Shown here one piece after another: positions 52,688 through 62,843 of a DNA stretch of 64,000 bases. A program made the position numbers and the translations under genes. The notes below the pieces were generated by a model. The model worked only from the letters and a program-made list of their open reading frames with translations. It was not told the origin of the DNA and searched no databases. Each line of letters begins with the position of its first letter. Position 1 is the first letter of the stretch. Source of the DNA: OMPR01 sp965183835 (GTDB taxonomy: Bacteria; Pseudomonadota; Alphaproteobacteria; Rhodobacterales; Rhodobacteraceae); assembly GCA_965183835.1 (NCBI GenBank), contig CBCYME010000010.1, positions 1-64,000 on the forward strand, read 5' to 3'.

Positions 52688-53560
52688 CTATTGCGCTGCC
52701 CGCGCAAGCGCTCTTTCGCGGAACAATGTGAAAATCCCCATTGCAACAACGATAGCTGCCCCAGTCATCGTCAACGCATCCGGCCAGTCGCCAAACATGA
52801 CCCAACCCAAGATCAAAGCCCACACCAAACTCGTATAGCGAAAGGGAGCAATAAACGCGATGTCACCGCTGCGCATGACCATTACACTGCACAAATAGCC
52901 GATCAGAATAAAAATGGATGCACTTGCGATCACCCCGGCCGTACCAACTGAGACAGGCTCCCATACGATAGACATGGATGCCAATGCAGCCGCAAGCGTA
53001 ACTGAAATCGCCGTAAGCAAAGTCACCGTCAATGACGGGACATCTGGCGACATCCGTCGGGTAACCAGATCTCGCAATGTCACCATCATCACAGCTGCAA
53101 CAGCATAAAGGGAATAGACACTAAACCCATCCGGACCCGGCCGCACAATCAGCAACATACCGACAAACCCGATCAAAATCGCGGCCATCCTTCTCCAGCC
53201 CACACGTTCGCCAAAGAAGAGCGCAGCCCCAAGTGTCACCGTCAGCGGCAAGGCTTGCAAAACAGCGGTCAGATTTGCCAGTGGCATATGCAGCAACGCG
53301 GTCAAAAAGAAATAGGTTGTTACGATCTCTCCGATGCAACGCACGCCGATCAGAGCCCAGTCGCGCCTCCGGATATTGAACCGCAAGCCGCCAACTCGGA
53401 CGGCCAACAAAAAGATCAATGCAGTCGCCAGAACACCGCGCAGTGTCACCAGTTGGAACAAAGGAACAGACGCGCCTGCAAACTTCATCAATGAATCGTT
53501 GATGGTGAATGCAGCCATGCTGGCCATCATCAACATCGCGCCCCGGGTGTTTGGTGTCAT
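52688..53560 (-). CDS. DMT-superfamily (EamA) transporter
   Basis: A 290-residue inner-membrane protein with ten hydrophobic helices in two EamA repeats. MLMMASMAAFTINDSLMKFA starts the first, and LTVTLLTAISVTLAAALASM belongs to the second. Substrates of this group range from amino acids to drugs, so none is assigned. It lies between the rpoC terminator and the rpsL promoter. It is the only foreign gene in that gap. Confidence 0.85.
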   Translation of the reverse strand: MTPNTRGAMLMMASMAAFTINDSLMKFAGASVPLFQLVTLRGVLATALIFLLAVRVGGLRFNIRRRDWALIGVRCIGEIVTTYFFLTALLHMPLANLTAVLQALPLTVTLGAALFFGERVGWRRMAAILIGFVGMLLIVRPGPDGFSVYSLYAVAAVMMVTLRDLVTRRMSPDVPSLTVTLLTAISVTLAAALASMSIVWEPVSVGTAGVIASASIFILIGYLCSVMVMRSGDIAFIAPFRYTSLVWALILGWVMFGDWPDALTMTGAAIVVAMGIFTLFRERALARAAQ

Positions 53561-53663
53561 GCTGAACAGTCCCGTCTTATCATCGCACCCTCGGGGAAAT
53601 CATACCCATCTGGGCAACCATGAAGCGCGTTACACATTCTGGCAAGCAGCGACCCACTCAAAA

Positions 53664-53702
53664 AGAAAAAGGCCCCGCAGCGATATGCTACGGGGCCTTT
53701 CA
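53664..53702 (-). terminator. Intrinsic terminator of rplJL-rpoBC
   Basis: AAAGGCCCCG (53668-53677) and CGGGGCCTTT (53691-53700), with AGC/GCT further in, exit into a long T-rich run on minus. It lies 20 bases after rpoC. Confidence 0.9.
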
Positions 53703-53719
53703 AATTCAATGTCGCAAAC

Positions 53720-56700
53720 TTAATCGCGGCTTTCCGGGGTATCGACCAACGAGTCGAACTCTTCGCCCAGAATGTCTCCATCCATCACAGGTGCGGCCAA
53801 GGCTGCAGCTGCTTCGGCTTCTTCGCGACGGGTTTCAATCACCACGCTATCACGATCCTGAGCAACACGACGCATCTGCTGCGTTGCACCACCGGTACCG
53901 GCTGGGATCAAGCGACCAACGATAACGTTTTCCTTGAGACCAACCAGTTTGTCTCTCTTACCTTGGACCGAAGCCTCGGTAAGAACACGGGTGGTTTCCT
54001 GGAACGACGCCGCCGAGATGAACGAACGGGTCTGCAACGACGCTTTGGTGATGCCGAGCAAGATTGGCTCACCTTTCGCCGGACGGCCGCCCTTCGACAG
54101 AGCCTTTTCACAGGCCGCATCGAATTCTTGCTTATCAACGTGTTCGCCCTTGAGCAGGGTGGTGTCACCGCTGTCTTGGATTTCCCACTTCTGCAGCATC
54201 TGACGAACGATAACCTCGATGTGTTTATCGTTAATCTTCACACCTTGCAGACGATAAACGTCCTGAACTTCGTCGATCATGTAATCCGCAAGCGCTTCGA
54301 CACCCATAATGGACAGAATGTCATGTGGCGCAGGGTTACCATCCATCAGGTATTCACCCTTCTGGATGAAATCACCTTCCTGAACAGGAATGTGCTTACC
54401 CTTTGGAACCATGTATTCGACGGTTTCCAGTGCTTCATCCGCTGGTTCGATCGAAATACGACGCTTGTTCTTGTAGTCACGGCCAAAGCGCACATAACCA
54501 TCGATTTCTGCGATGATCGCGTGATCTTTTGGACGACGTGCTTCGAACAATTCCGCAACCCGCGGCAGACCACCTGTAATGTCTTTGGTCTTGGTGCCTT
54601 CGCGCGGGATACGCGCAACAATGTCACCAGCCTGAACATCTTGGCTTTCTTCTACCGACAAAATCGCATCAACCGACATCGGATAGTGAACCGGATTGCC
54701 CGCGTCGTTGCGGACAGGTTCGCCATCTTCGCCAACCAACAGGATTTCGGGCTTCAGCTCGTTGCCTTTAGGCGCAGCACGCCAGTCGATCACGATCTTC
54801 TGCGTCATACCAGTTGCTTCATCGGTCTCATCACGGACAGCAATGCCCGAAACCAGATCGACATACTTAACCTGACCGGCTTTCTCAGCGATGATCGGCA
54901 GCGTGAAGGGGTCCCATTCAAACAGCTTGTCGCCGCGTGAAATGGTCTGACCTTCTTTGACGAACAGCTTGGAACCATAGCCCAGCTTGTGGCTGGCCCG
55001 CTCTTCGCCGTGCTCGTCGTTGATGACCAGTTTCATGTTCCGGCCCATAACCATGGTCTCGCCAGCGGCGTTTTTCAGGGTTTGTGGGTTTTCGAACACG
55101 ATCACACCCTCTTGACCCGCTTCCTGGAAGGACTGCTGGCCACCCTGAGCAACACCACCAATGTGGAATGTCCGCATTGTCAGCTGTGTACCGGGTTCAC
55201 CAATCGACTGCGCAGCGATAATACCAACAGCTTCACCTTGGTTGACCATTGTACCGCGTGCAAGGTCACGACCATAGCACATGGCGCAAACGCCTTCTTC
55301 GGCTTCACATGTCAGTGGCGAACGGATCCGCGTAGACGCAACACCTGCTTCGTCTACAAGATCCGCCATCCGCTCGTCGATCAACTGGCCCGCAGCAATC
55401 AGAACTTCATCAGTGCCCGGACGCAGAATGTCATCTGCAGCCACACGACCCAGAACACGTTCTGCAAGCGACGATACAACTTCACCATCGTTCACAGCCG
55501 CTTCGGCTGTGATCGCTGTTTCAGTTCCACAATCATGCATACGAACGATGCAATCCTGCGCAACGTCAACCAGACGACGTGTCAGATAACCCGAGTTCGC
55601 TGTTTTCAAAGCCGTATCTGACAGACCCTTACGAGCACCGTGTGTCGAGTTAAAGTACTCGAGAACGGTCAGACCTTCTTTAAAGTTCGAGATAATCGGG
55701 GTCTCGATGATGTCGCCGTTCGGCTTTGCCATCAGACCGCGCATCCCGCCCAGCTGTTTCATCTGCGTAACAGAACCACGCGCACCAGAGTGGGCCATCA
55801 TGTAAACCGAGTTCGGCTCCATTTCAGCGCCCGCTTCGTTGCGTTGTGACGCCGAAATCGACCCCATCATCGCATCGGTGACACGGTCGTTACACTTCGA
55901 CCAAGCATCGACAACTTTGTTGTACTTTTCACCCTGAGTGATCAGGCCGTCCATGTACTGCTGTTCAAAGTCTTTCACCTGATCGCGGGTTTCGTCCACG
56001 ATGGGCCATTTGGTGTCTGGGATCAGCATGTCGTCTTTACCAAACGAAATACCGGCCTTGAACGCCTCACGGAAACCCATGGTCATGATCTGGTCACAGA
56101 AGATAACCGACTCTTTCTGACCGCAATAGCGATAGACGGTGTCGATAACCTGCTGCACTTCTTTCTTCCGCAGCAGACGGTTCACCAGCTCAAACGGAGC
56201 TTTGGCGTTCTGTGGCAGAAGCGCACCCAAAAGAACACGTCCCGGTGTGGTCTCAAAGCGCGAGAACACCTGATTGCCTTCGTCGTCGTACTGAGGAATG
56301 CGAGCAGTGATCTTGGTGTGCAGGTGAACGACACCGGCATCCAGCGCGTGCTGAACTTCGTCAATCGAGCCAAACACCATACCCTCGCCGGGCATACCTT
56401 CGCGTTCCAGGGTCACATAGTAGAGACCCAAGATCATATCCTGCGATGGAACGATGATCGGTGCACCGTTTGCAGGCGACAGAACGTTGTTCGTGGACAT
56501 CATCAGAACGCGCGCTTCCAACTGGGCCTCAAGGCTCAGCGGAACGTGAACAGCCATCTGGTCCCCGTCAAAGTCAGCGTTAAACGCCGAGCAGACCAGC
56601 GGGTGCAGCTGGATAGCTTTCCCTTCGATCAGCGTGGGTTCAAACGCCTGAATACCAAGACGGTGCAACGTAGGCGCCCGGTTCAGCATGACAGGGTGTT

Positions 56701-57961
56701 CGCGGATGACTTCGTCCAAGATATCCCAAACTTCGGGACGCTCTTTTTCAACCAGCTTCTTCGCCTGCTTAACAGTCGAAGACAGACCTTTGGCCTCAAG
56801 ACGCGAATAGATGAACGGCTTGAACAGTTCGAGCGCCATCTTCTTCGGCAAACCACACTGGTGCAGTTTCAGTTCCGGACCCGTCACAATGACCGAACGA
56901 CCAGAGAAATCGACCCGCTTACCCAAAAGGTTCTGACGGAAACGACCCTGCTTACCTTTCAGCATGTCGGACAGCGACTTCAACGGACGCTTGTTGGCAC
57001 CGGTGATGACACGACCACGACGACCGTTGTCGAACAGCGCATCCACAGATTCCTGCAACATCCGCTTTTCGTTGCGGACGATGATGTCAGGTGCGCGCAA
57101 TTCGATCAGACGCTTCAGACGGTTGTTCCGGTTGATCACACGACGATAGAGATCGTTCAGATCGGATGTCGCGAAACGACCACCATCCAGCGGCACCAGT
57201 GGGCGCAGTTCTGGTGGAATGACCGGAATGACAGTCATGACCATCCACTCGGGGCGGTTGCCCGACTCGAGGAACGATTCAACAACCTTCAAACGTTTGA
57301 TGATCTTCTTAGGCTTCAGCTCACCGGTGGCTTCGGCCAGATCGGCACGCAGCTGGTCAGCCTCAGATTCCAGATCAATCGCAGCCAGCATTTCGCGGAT
57401 CGCTTCTGCACCGATGTTGGCGGTGAAAGCGTCCATGCCGAATGCATCCTGGGCATCCATGTACTCTTCTTCGGTCATCATCTGACCGTATGTGAGGTCC
57501 GTCAGACCGGGTTCGATCACAACGTAGTTCTCAAAGTACAGAACCCGCTCCAGATCACGCAGTGTCATGTCCAGCATCAGGCCGATGCGGGATGGCAGCG
57601 ATTTCAGGAACCAGATGTGTGCAACAGGCGAGGCAAGCTCGATGTGGCCCATACGCTCGCGGCGCACTTTCTGGAGGGTGACTTCGACACCACATTTTTC
57701 GCATACAACGCCGCGATATTTCATGCGCTTATATTTGCCGCACAGGCATTCATAATCTTTGATCGGGCCAAAGATACGCGCGCAGAACAGACCGTCACGT
57801 TCGGGTTTGAACGTCCGGTAGTTGATGGTTTCTGGCTTTTTGATTTCGCCATACGACCACGACAGAATCCGCTCTGGCGACGCCAGCGAGACTTTGATCT
57901 CGTCAAACACCTTTGGGGGTGTCAGCGGATTGAATGGGTTATTCGTCAGTTCCTGGTTCAT
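53720..57961 (-). CDS. rpoC: DNA-directed RNA polymerase subunit beta'
   Basis: A 1413-residue beta'. The first zinc site lies in CLCGKYKRMKYRGVVCEKCG (about residues 72-91). The catalytic magnesium triad is in NADFDGDQMAVH, and the second zinc site includes CEAEEGVCAMCYGRD. The trigger loop and bridge helix regions are present in full (for example MAHSGARGSVTQMKQLGGMR). It is downstream of rpoB by 49 bases and ends the module. Length is normal for alphaproteobacteria. Confidence 0.99.
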   Translation of the reverse strand: MNQELTNNPFNPLTPPKVFDEIKVSLASPERILSWSYGEIKKPETINYRTFKPERDGLFCARIFGPIKDYECLCGKYKRMKYRGVVCEKCGVEVTLQKVRRERMGHIELASPVAHIWFLKSLPSRIGLMLDMTLRDLERVLYFENYVVIEPGLTDLTYGQMMTEEEYMDAQDAFGMDAFTANIGAEAIREMLAAIDLESEADQLRADLAEATGELKPKKIIKRLKVVESFLESGNRPEWMVMTVIPVIPPELRPLVPLDGGRFATSDLNDLYRRVINRNNRLKRLIELRAPDIIVRNEKRMLQESVDALFDNGRRGRVITGANKRPLKSLSDMLKGKQGRFRQNLLGKRVDFSGRSVIVTGPELKLHQCGLPKKMALELFKPFIYSRLEAKGLSSTVKQAKKLVEKERPEVWDILDEVIREHPVMLNRAPTLHRLGIQAFEPTLIEGKAIQLHPLVCSAFNADFDGDQMAVHVPLSLEAQLEARVLMMSTNNVLSPANGAPIIVPSQDMILGLYYVTLEREGMPGEGMVFGSIDEVQHALDAGVVHLHTKITARIPQYDDEGNQVFSRFETTPGRVLLGALLPQNAKAPFELVNRLLRKKEVQQVIDTVYRYCGQKESVIFCDQIMTMGFREAFKAGISFGKDDMLIPDTKWPIVDETRDQVKDFEQQYMDGLITQGEKYNKVVDAWSKCNDRVTDAMMGSISASQRNEAGAEMEPNSVYMMAHSGARGSVTQMKQLGGMRGLMAKPNGDIIETPIISNFKEGLTVLEYFNSTHGARKGLSDTALKTANSGYLTRRLVDVAQDCIVRMHDCGTETAITAEAAVNDGEVVSSLAERVLGRVAADDILRPGTDEVLIAAGQLIDERMADLVDEAGVASTRIRSPLTCEAEEGVCAMCYGRDLARGTMVNQGEAVGIIAAQSIGEPGTQLTMRTFHIGGVAQGGQQSFQEAGQEGVIVFENPQTLKNAAGETMVMGRNMKLVINDEHGEERASHKLGYGSKLFVKEGQTISRGDKLFEWDPFTLPIIAEKAGQVKYVDLVSGIAVRDETDEATGMTQKIVIDWRAAPKGNELKPEILLVGEDGEPVRNDAGNPVHYPMSVDAILSVEESQDVQAGDIVARIPREGTKTKDITGGLPRVAELFEARRPKDHAIIAEIDGYVRFGRDYKNKRRISIEPADEALETVEYMVPKGKHIPVQEGDFIQKGEYLMDGNPAPHDILSIMGVEALADYMIDEVQDVYRLQGVKINDKHIEVIVRQMLQKWEIQDSGDTTLLKGEHVDKQEFDAACEKALSKGGRPAKGEPILLGITKASLQTRSFISAASFQETTRVLTEASVQGKRDKLVGLKENVIVGRLIPAGTGGATQQMRRVAQDRDSVVIETRREEAEAAAALAAPVMDGDILGEEFDSLVDTPESRD

Positions 57962-58010
57962 TTTGCGTCCTTACAAATTGGGATGGGATGAGTGTGGGGC
58001 GTGACCGCCC

Positions 58011-61000
58011 CTACTCTTCCTCCGCATCCAGGAGTTCCATGTTCAGACCGAGGCCACGGACTTCTTTCACCAGAACGTTAAACGATTCTGGAATGCCCGC
58101 TTCAAAGTTGTCCTCGCCCTTGACGATCGATTCATAGACCTTGGTCCGGCCTGCAACGTCATCCGACTTGACGGTCAACATTTCCTGCAGGGTGTATGCA
58201 GCGCCATAAGCTTCCAGAGCCCAGACCTCCATCTCCCCAAAACGCTGTCCACCGAACTGCGCTTTACCACCCAGCGGCTGCTGTGTGACAAGCGAGTATG
58301 GACCGGTAGACCGCGCGTGGATCTTGTCGTCGACCAAGTGGTGCAGTTTCAGCAGGTACTTGATGCCAACAGTCACGGGACGAGCGAACATTTCGCCTGT
58401 ACGACCGTCGAACAACTGCGACTGACCGCTTTCCGAGAACCCGGCACGCATCAGGGCGTCGTTCACGTCAGCTTCTTTCGCACCATCAAAGACCGGCGTT
58501 GCAATCGGCACACCACGGGTCACGTTACCCGCTGCTTCGACCAATTCACCCTCAGACATGTCTGCCAAACCTTCGGCATACACATCATCGCCATAGGCGT
58601 GGTTCATGGCTTCGCGAACCGGTGTCAGATCACCCGAACGACGGTATTCCTGCAGAGCCTCATCAACGTTGATGCCCAGACCGCGTGCGGCCCAACCCAT
58701 GTGGGTTTCCAGAATCTGACCAACGTTCATACGCGATGGAACACCAAGTGGGTTCAGACAGAAGTCAACCGGCGTACCATCGGCAAGGAACGGCATGTCT
58801 TCCATCGGTACAACCTTGGAAATAACACCTTTGTTCCCGTGACGACCGGCCATTTTATCACCCGGCTGCAGCTTACGCTTCACCGCGATGAATACTTTGA
58901 CCATCTTCATCACACCCGGTGGCAAGTCATCACCACGGCGGACTTTCTCGACTTTGTCCTCAAAACGGGCATCCAAAGCGCGCTTCTGCACTTCGTACTG
59001 CTCGTTCAGAGCCTCGACCACCTGTGCGCTTTGCTCATCTTCCAGAGCCAGCTGCCACCACTGGCCACGGATCAACGTGCTCAGCAGATCTTCGGTGATT
59101 TCGGAACCCGGACGAACGCCTTTGGGGCCTTTGACCGCTGTTTGTCCCAGCACCATGCCTTTGAGACGCGCGTAGATGTTGCGATCCAGGATCACCATCT
59201 CATCGTCGCGGTCACGGGCAAGGCGTTCTACTTCCTCACGCTCGATCTGCAACGCACGTTCGTCTTTTTCAACACCGTGACGGTTAAAGACGCGGACCTC
59301 GACAACAGTACCAAAGTCACCCGGCTTAACGCGCATTGACGTATCGCGCACGTCCGAAGCTTTCTCACCAAAGATGGCGCGCAGCAGCTTCTCTTCTGGG
59401 GTCATTGGCGATTCACCTTTGGGGGTGATCTTACCAACCAGAATATCGCCAGGCTCAACATCCGCACCGATGTAAACGATGCCAGCCTCGTCGAGGTTGC
59501 GCAGCGCTTCTTCACCAACGTTTGGAATGTCGCGTGTGATCTCTTCTGGACCCAGTTTCGTGTCACGAGCAGCAACTTCGAATTCTTCGATGTGAACCGA
59601 AGTAAACACGTCGTCACGCGCGATGCGTTCCGAGATCAGAATGGAGTCTTCGTAGTTGTAACCGTTCCAAGGCATGAACGCGACAACCACGTTTTTACCC
59701 AGAGCCAGTTCGCCCATATCAGTCGACGGACCGTCAGCGATAACTTCGCCCTTCATGACGGTGTCGCCTACTTTCACGAGCGGACGCTGGTTGATGCAGG
59801 TGTTCTGGTTCGAACGCTGGAATTTGCGCATGCGGTAGATGTCCACACCCGCGTCACCCAGTTCCAGATCCGACGTCGCACGAATAACGATACGCTGCGC
59901 ATCAACTTGGTCGATGATACCCGCACGTTTCGCCATGATCGCCGCGCCAGAATCGCGCGCAACAACTTCCTCGATGCCAGTCCCAACCAGCGGAGCTTCG
60001 GCCCGCAACAGCGGAACCGCCTGACGTTGCATGTTCGAACCCATCAAGGCCCGGTTCGCATCGTCATTTTCTAGGAACGGAATCAACGAGGCCGCGACCG
60101 AGACCAGCTGCTTTGGCGAAACGTCAATCAGGTCAACGTTTTCACGTGGCGCCAAGGTGTAATCCCCGGACTGACGTGTAGACACCAGATCGTTGATGAA
60201 TTTGCCATCTTCGTCCAGCGTCGCGTTGGCCTGGGCAACAGTGTGACGCATTTCTTCGGTGGCCGACATATAGTGAACTTCATCAGTCACTTTGGCATCG
60301 GTCACAACGCGGTAAGGCGTTTCGATAAAGCCGTACTTGTTGACGCGTGCAAAGGTGGCCAACGAGTTGATCAGACCAATGTTCGGACCTTCGGGCGTTT
60401 CAATCGGACACATACGACCATAGTGCGTGGCGTGAACGTCACGTACCTCAAAGCCAGCGCGCTCACGAGTCAAACCACCGGGTCCAAGCGCCGAGAGACG
60501 GCGTTTGTGTGTCACTTCGGACAGCGGGTTGGTTTGGTCCATGAACTGCGACAGCTGCGATGAGCCGAAGAATTCGCGAACAGCAGCAGCAGCTGGCTTG
60601 GCGTTGATCAGATCCTGAGGCATCACAGTGTCGATTTCGACGCTGGACATACGCTCTTTGATCGCACGTTCCATGCGCAGCAGACCGACGCGGTACTGGT
60701 TTTCCATCAGTTCGCCAACAGAACGCACACGACGGTTGCCGAGGTGGTCAATGTCGTCGATGTCGCCTTTGCCGTCACGCAGCATAACCAGTGCTTTGAT
60801 ACAGGCAACGATGTCTGCTTTGCGCAGGGTCCGCTGAGTATCTTCGGCATCCAGTGCCAGACGCATGTTCATTTTCACCCGGCCAACAGCAGACAGATCA
60901 TAGCGTTCGCTATCGAAGAACAACGTGTCAAACAGCGACGATGCCGCTTCAACGGTGGGTGGCTCGCCCGGACGCATGACGCGATAGATATCCATAAGCG

Positions 61001-62144
61001 CGGTGTCGCGACCCATGTTTTTGTCCATCGCCATGGTGTTGCGCATGTAAGGGCCAACATTGATGTTGTCGATGTCGAGAACGGGAATCTCGGTCACACC
61101 AGCATCAACCAGCTCTTTGACAGTGCCGCCGATCAGATCGCCGTCCTTGTCATATTCCAACGTCAGCTCATCACCAGCTTCAACGTAGATCGCACCAGTT
61201 TCTTCGTTGATCAGATCTTCGGCAACAAATTTGCCAACGATGTGCTCAAACGGAACCAACAGATCAGTGACGGTGCCTTCGTCGATCAGCTTTTTAACAG
61301 CGCGTGGTGTAACCTTTTTGCCAGCGTCGGCAATGATTTCACCTGTTGCCGCGTCAACCAGATCATAAGTCGGACGCGTGCCACGAACACGGTTCGGGAA
61401 GAACGGTGTGACCCAGCCTTTGTTCTTTTCCAGCTTAAAGGACACGGTGTCGTAATACGCATCCATGATCGCTTCTTGGTCCAGCCCCAGTGCGTACAGC
61501 AGGGTGGTCACAGGCAGCTTACGACGACGGTCGATACGTGCATACACGATGTCTTTGGCGTCGAATTCAAAGTCCAGCCAGCTGCCGCGGTACGGGATAA
61601 TGCGGCAAGCGAACAGCAATTTGCCCGAAGAATGCGTTTTGCCTTTGTCGTGATCAAAGAACACGCCTGGCGAACGGTGCATCTGGGATACGATCACGCG
61701 CTCTGTGCCGTTCACGACAAATGTGCCGTTCGGCGTCATCAGAGGCATATCACCCATGAACACGTCTTGCTCTTTGATGTCCTTGACCGACTTGGCCCCG
61801 GTATCTTCGTCGATATCAAACACGATCAAACGCAACGTCACCTTCAGCGGCGCGCTGTAGGTCATGTCGCGCTGCATGCACTCTTCGACGTCATATTTAG
61901 GTTTTTCCAGATCGTATTTCACGAACTCCAATACAGAGGTTTCGTTGAAATCTTTGATCGGGAAAACCGACTGAAATACACCCATGATACCTTCGCCGTC
62001 GAGCGGCTGCAGCGCATCACCAGAGCGCAGGAAGAGATCATAAGATGATTTCTGAACCTCAATGAGGTTAGGCATATCCAGCACTTCGCGGATTTTGCCA
62101 TAGTATTTCCGAAGACGTTTCTGGCCAAGGAACGATTGAGCCAT
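58011..62144 (-). CDS. rpoB: DNA-directed RNA polymerase subunit beta
   Basis: A 1377-residue beta. The rifampicin pocket reads GSSQLSQFMDQTNPLSEVTH followed by KRRLSALGPGG, the sensitive type. The C-terminal PLGGKAQFGGQRFGEMEVWA is standard. The start MAQSFLGQKRLRKYY at 62144 has AAGGTGA about ten bases upstream. A GTG at 62156 is in frame but falls on that ribosome site. It follows rplL after a 246-base spacer holding a hairpin. Confidence 0.98.
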   Translation of the reverse strand: MAQSFLGQKRLRKYYGKIREVLDMPNLIEVQKSSYDLFLRSGDALQPLDGEGIMGVFQSVFPIKDFNETSVLEFVKYDLEKPKYDVEECMQRDMTYSAPLKVTLRLIVFDIDEDTGAKSVKDIKEQDVFMGDMPLMTPNGTFVVNGTERVIVSQMHRSPGVFFDHDKGKTHSSGKLLFACRIIPYRGSWLDFEFDAKDIVYARIDRRRKLPVTTLLYALGLDQEAIMDAYYDTVSFKLEKNKGWVTPFFPNRVRGTRPTYDLVDAATGEIIADAGKKVTPRAVKKLIDEGTVTDLLVPFEHIVGKFVAEDLINEETGAIYVEAGDELTLEYDKDGDLIGGTVKELVDAGVTEIPVLDIDNINVGPYMRNTMAMDKNMGRDTALMDIYRVMRPGEPPTVEAASSLFDTLFFDSERYDLSAVGRVKMNMRLALDAEDTQRTLRKADIVACIKALVMLRDGKGDIDDIDHLGNRRVRSVGELMENQYRVGLLRMERAIKERMSSVEIDTVMPQDLINAKPAAAAVREFFGSSQLSQFMDQTNPLSEVTHKRRLSALGPGGLTRERAGFEVRDVHATHYGRMCPIETPEGPNIGLINSLATFARVNKYGFIETPYRVVTDAKVTDEVHYMSATEEMRHTVAQANATLDEDGKFINDLVSTRQSGDYTLAPRENVDLIDVSPKQLVSVAASLIPFLENDDANRALMGSNMQRQAVPLLRAEAPLVGTGIEEVVARDSGAAIMAKRAGIIDQVDAQRIVIRATSDLELGDAGVDIYRMRKFQRSNQNTCINQRPLVKVGDTVMKGEVIADGPSTDMGELALGKNVVVAFMPWNGYNYEDSILISERIARDDVFTSVHIEEFEVAARDTKLGPEEITRDIPNVGEEALRNLDEAGIVYIGADVEPGDILVGKITPKGESPMTPEEKLLRAIFGEKASDVRDTSMRVKPGDFGTVVEVRVFNRHGVEKDERALQIEREEVERLARDRDDEMVILDRNIYARLKGMVLGQTAVKGPKGVRPGSEITEDLLSTLIRGQWWQLALEDEQSAQVVEALNEQYEVQKRALDARFEDKVEKVRRGDDLPPGVMKMVKVFIAVKRKLQPGDKMAGRHGNKGVISKVVPMEDMPFLADGTPVDFCLNPLGVPSRMNVGQILETHMGWAARGLGINVDEALQEYRRSGDLTPVREAMNHAYGDDVYAEGLADMSEGELVEAAGNVTRGVPIATPVFDGAKEADVNDALMRAGFSESGQSQLFDGRTGEMFARPVTVGIKYLLKLHHLVDDKIHARSTGPYSLVTQQPLGGKAQFGGQRFGEMEVWALEAYGAAYTLQEMLTVKSDDVAGRTKVYESIVKGEDNFEAGIPESFNVLVKEVRGLGLNMELLDAEEE

Positions 62145-62326
62145 GTCTGAGGTCACCTTTTTAGTTTCTCACCGGTCAAGGACGCCGCCGGGCTCCGGCG
62201 CCTTGCCCATACGAGACAGCATGTTTGGATCAATTCATGGCCACCGTCCCGATTGGCGGCCTCCCGATCCTATCAAACTTGCCTTAGAAAACGCTTTTCC
62301 GTGAAAGCCCTTGCTAAGACAGGTTC

Positions 62327-62356
62327 GGCTGGACCCGGATTTCTCCGGGCCCAGCC
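62327..62356 (-). other. Hairpin in the rplL-rpoB spacer without T-run
   Basis: GGCTGG-A-CCCGGA and TCCGGG-C-CCAGCC arms close around TTTC. In E. coli this spacer holds an attenuator and an RNase III site; the lack of a T-run here favours processing over termination, but neither is shown. Confidence 0.55.
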
Positions 62357-62390
62357 AAATTCTTGCGGTGGGAAACTCCCACCAAGCGGC

Positions 62391-62759
62391 TTAGGCCACT
62401 TCTACTTCGGCGCCAGCTGCTTCCAGCTTGCCTTTTACTTCTTCGGCTTCGTCTTTCGACACGCCTTCTTTGATCTTGCCGCCAGCTTCGACCAGTTCTT
62501 TGGCTTCTTTCAGACCAAGACCGGTGATCGCGCGAACTTCTTTGATCACGTTGATTTTCGAAGCGCCGGCGTTTTTCAGAACGACGTCGAATTCAGTCTG
62601 CTCTTCTTCAGCAGCGCCACCTTCGGCAGCGGCCATCATTACAGCGCCGCCAGCAGCGGGCTCGATGCCATACTCGTCTTTGAGGATGGTTTTCAGTTCT
62701 TGTGCTTCCAGCAGGGTCAGACCCACGATGCTTTCTGCGAGTGCTTTCAGATCAGCCAT
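62391..62759 (-). CDS. rplL: 50S ribosomal protein L7/L12
   Basis: A 122-residue L7/L12. The N-terminal dimerisation helix starts LKALAESIVGLTLLEAQELK. The hinge is Ala/Gly-rich (AAGGAVMMAAAEGG). The C-terminal factor-binding domain reads EFDVVLKNAGASKINVIKEV, then ITGLGLKEAKELVEAG. Multiple copies form the stalk with L10. Confidence 0.98.
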   Translation of the reverse strand: MADLKALAESIVGLTLLEAQELKTILKDEYGIEPAAGGAVMMAAAEGGAAEEEQTEFDVVLKNAGASKINVIKEVRAITGLGLKEAKELVEAGGKIKEGVSKDEAEEVKGKLEAAGAEVEVA

Positions 62760-62843
62760 TGTATCAGCTCTTTCCGTTTACAGTGTTGTTTGTGTTCCAA
62801 CGTCAGGGCATGCGCCCCACATCGGTCATTCAGTACCAACCGC

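Noticed and set aside
56318..57991. Long plus-strand open frame (about 557 codons) opposite rpoC
   Set aside because: Antisense shadow of beta' with no recognisable protein pattern or ribosome site.
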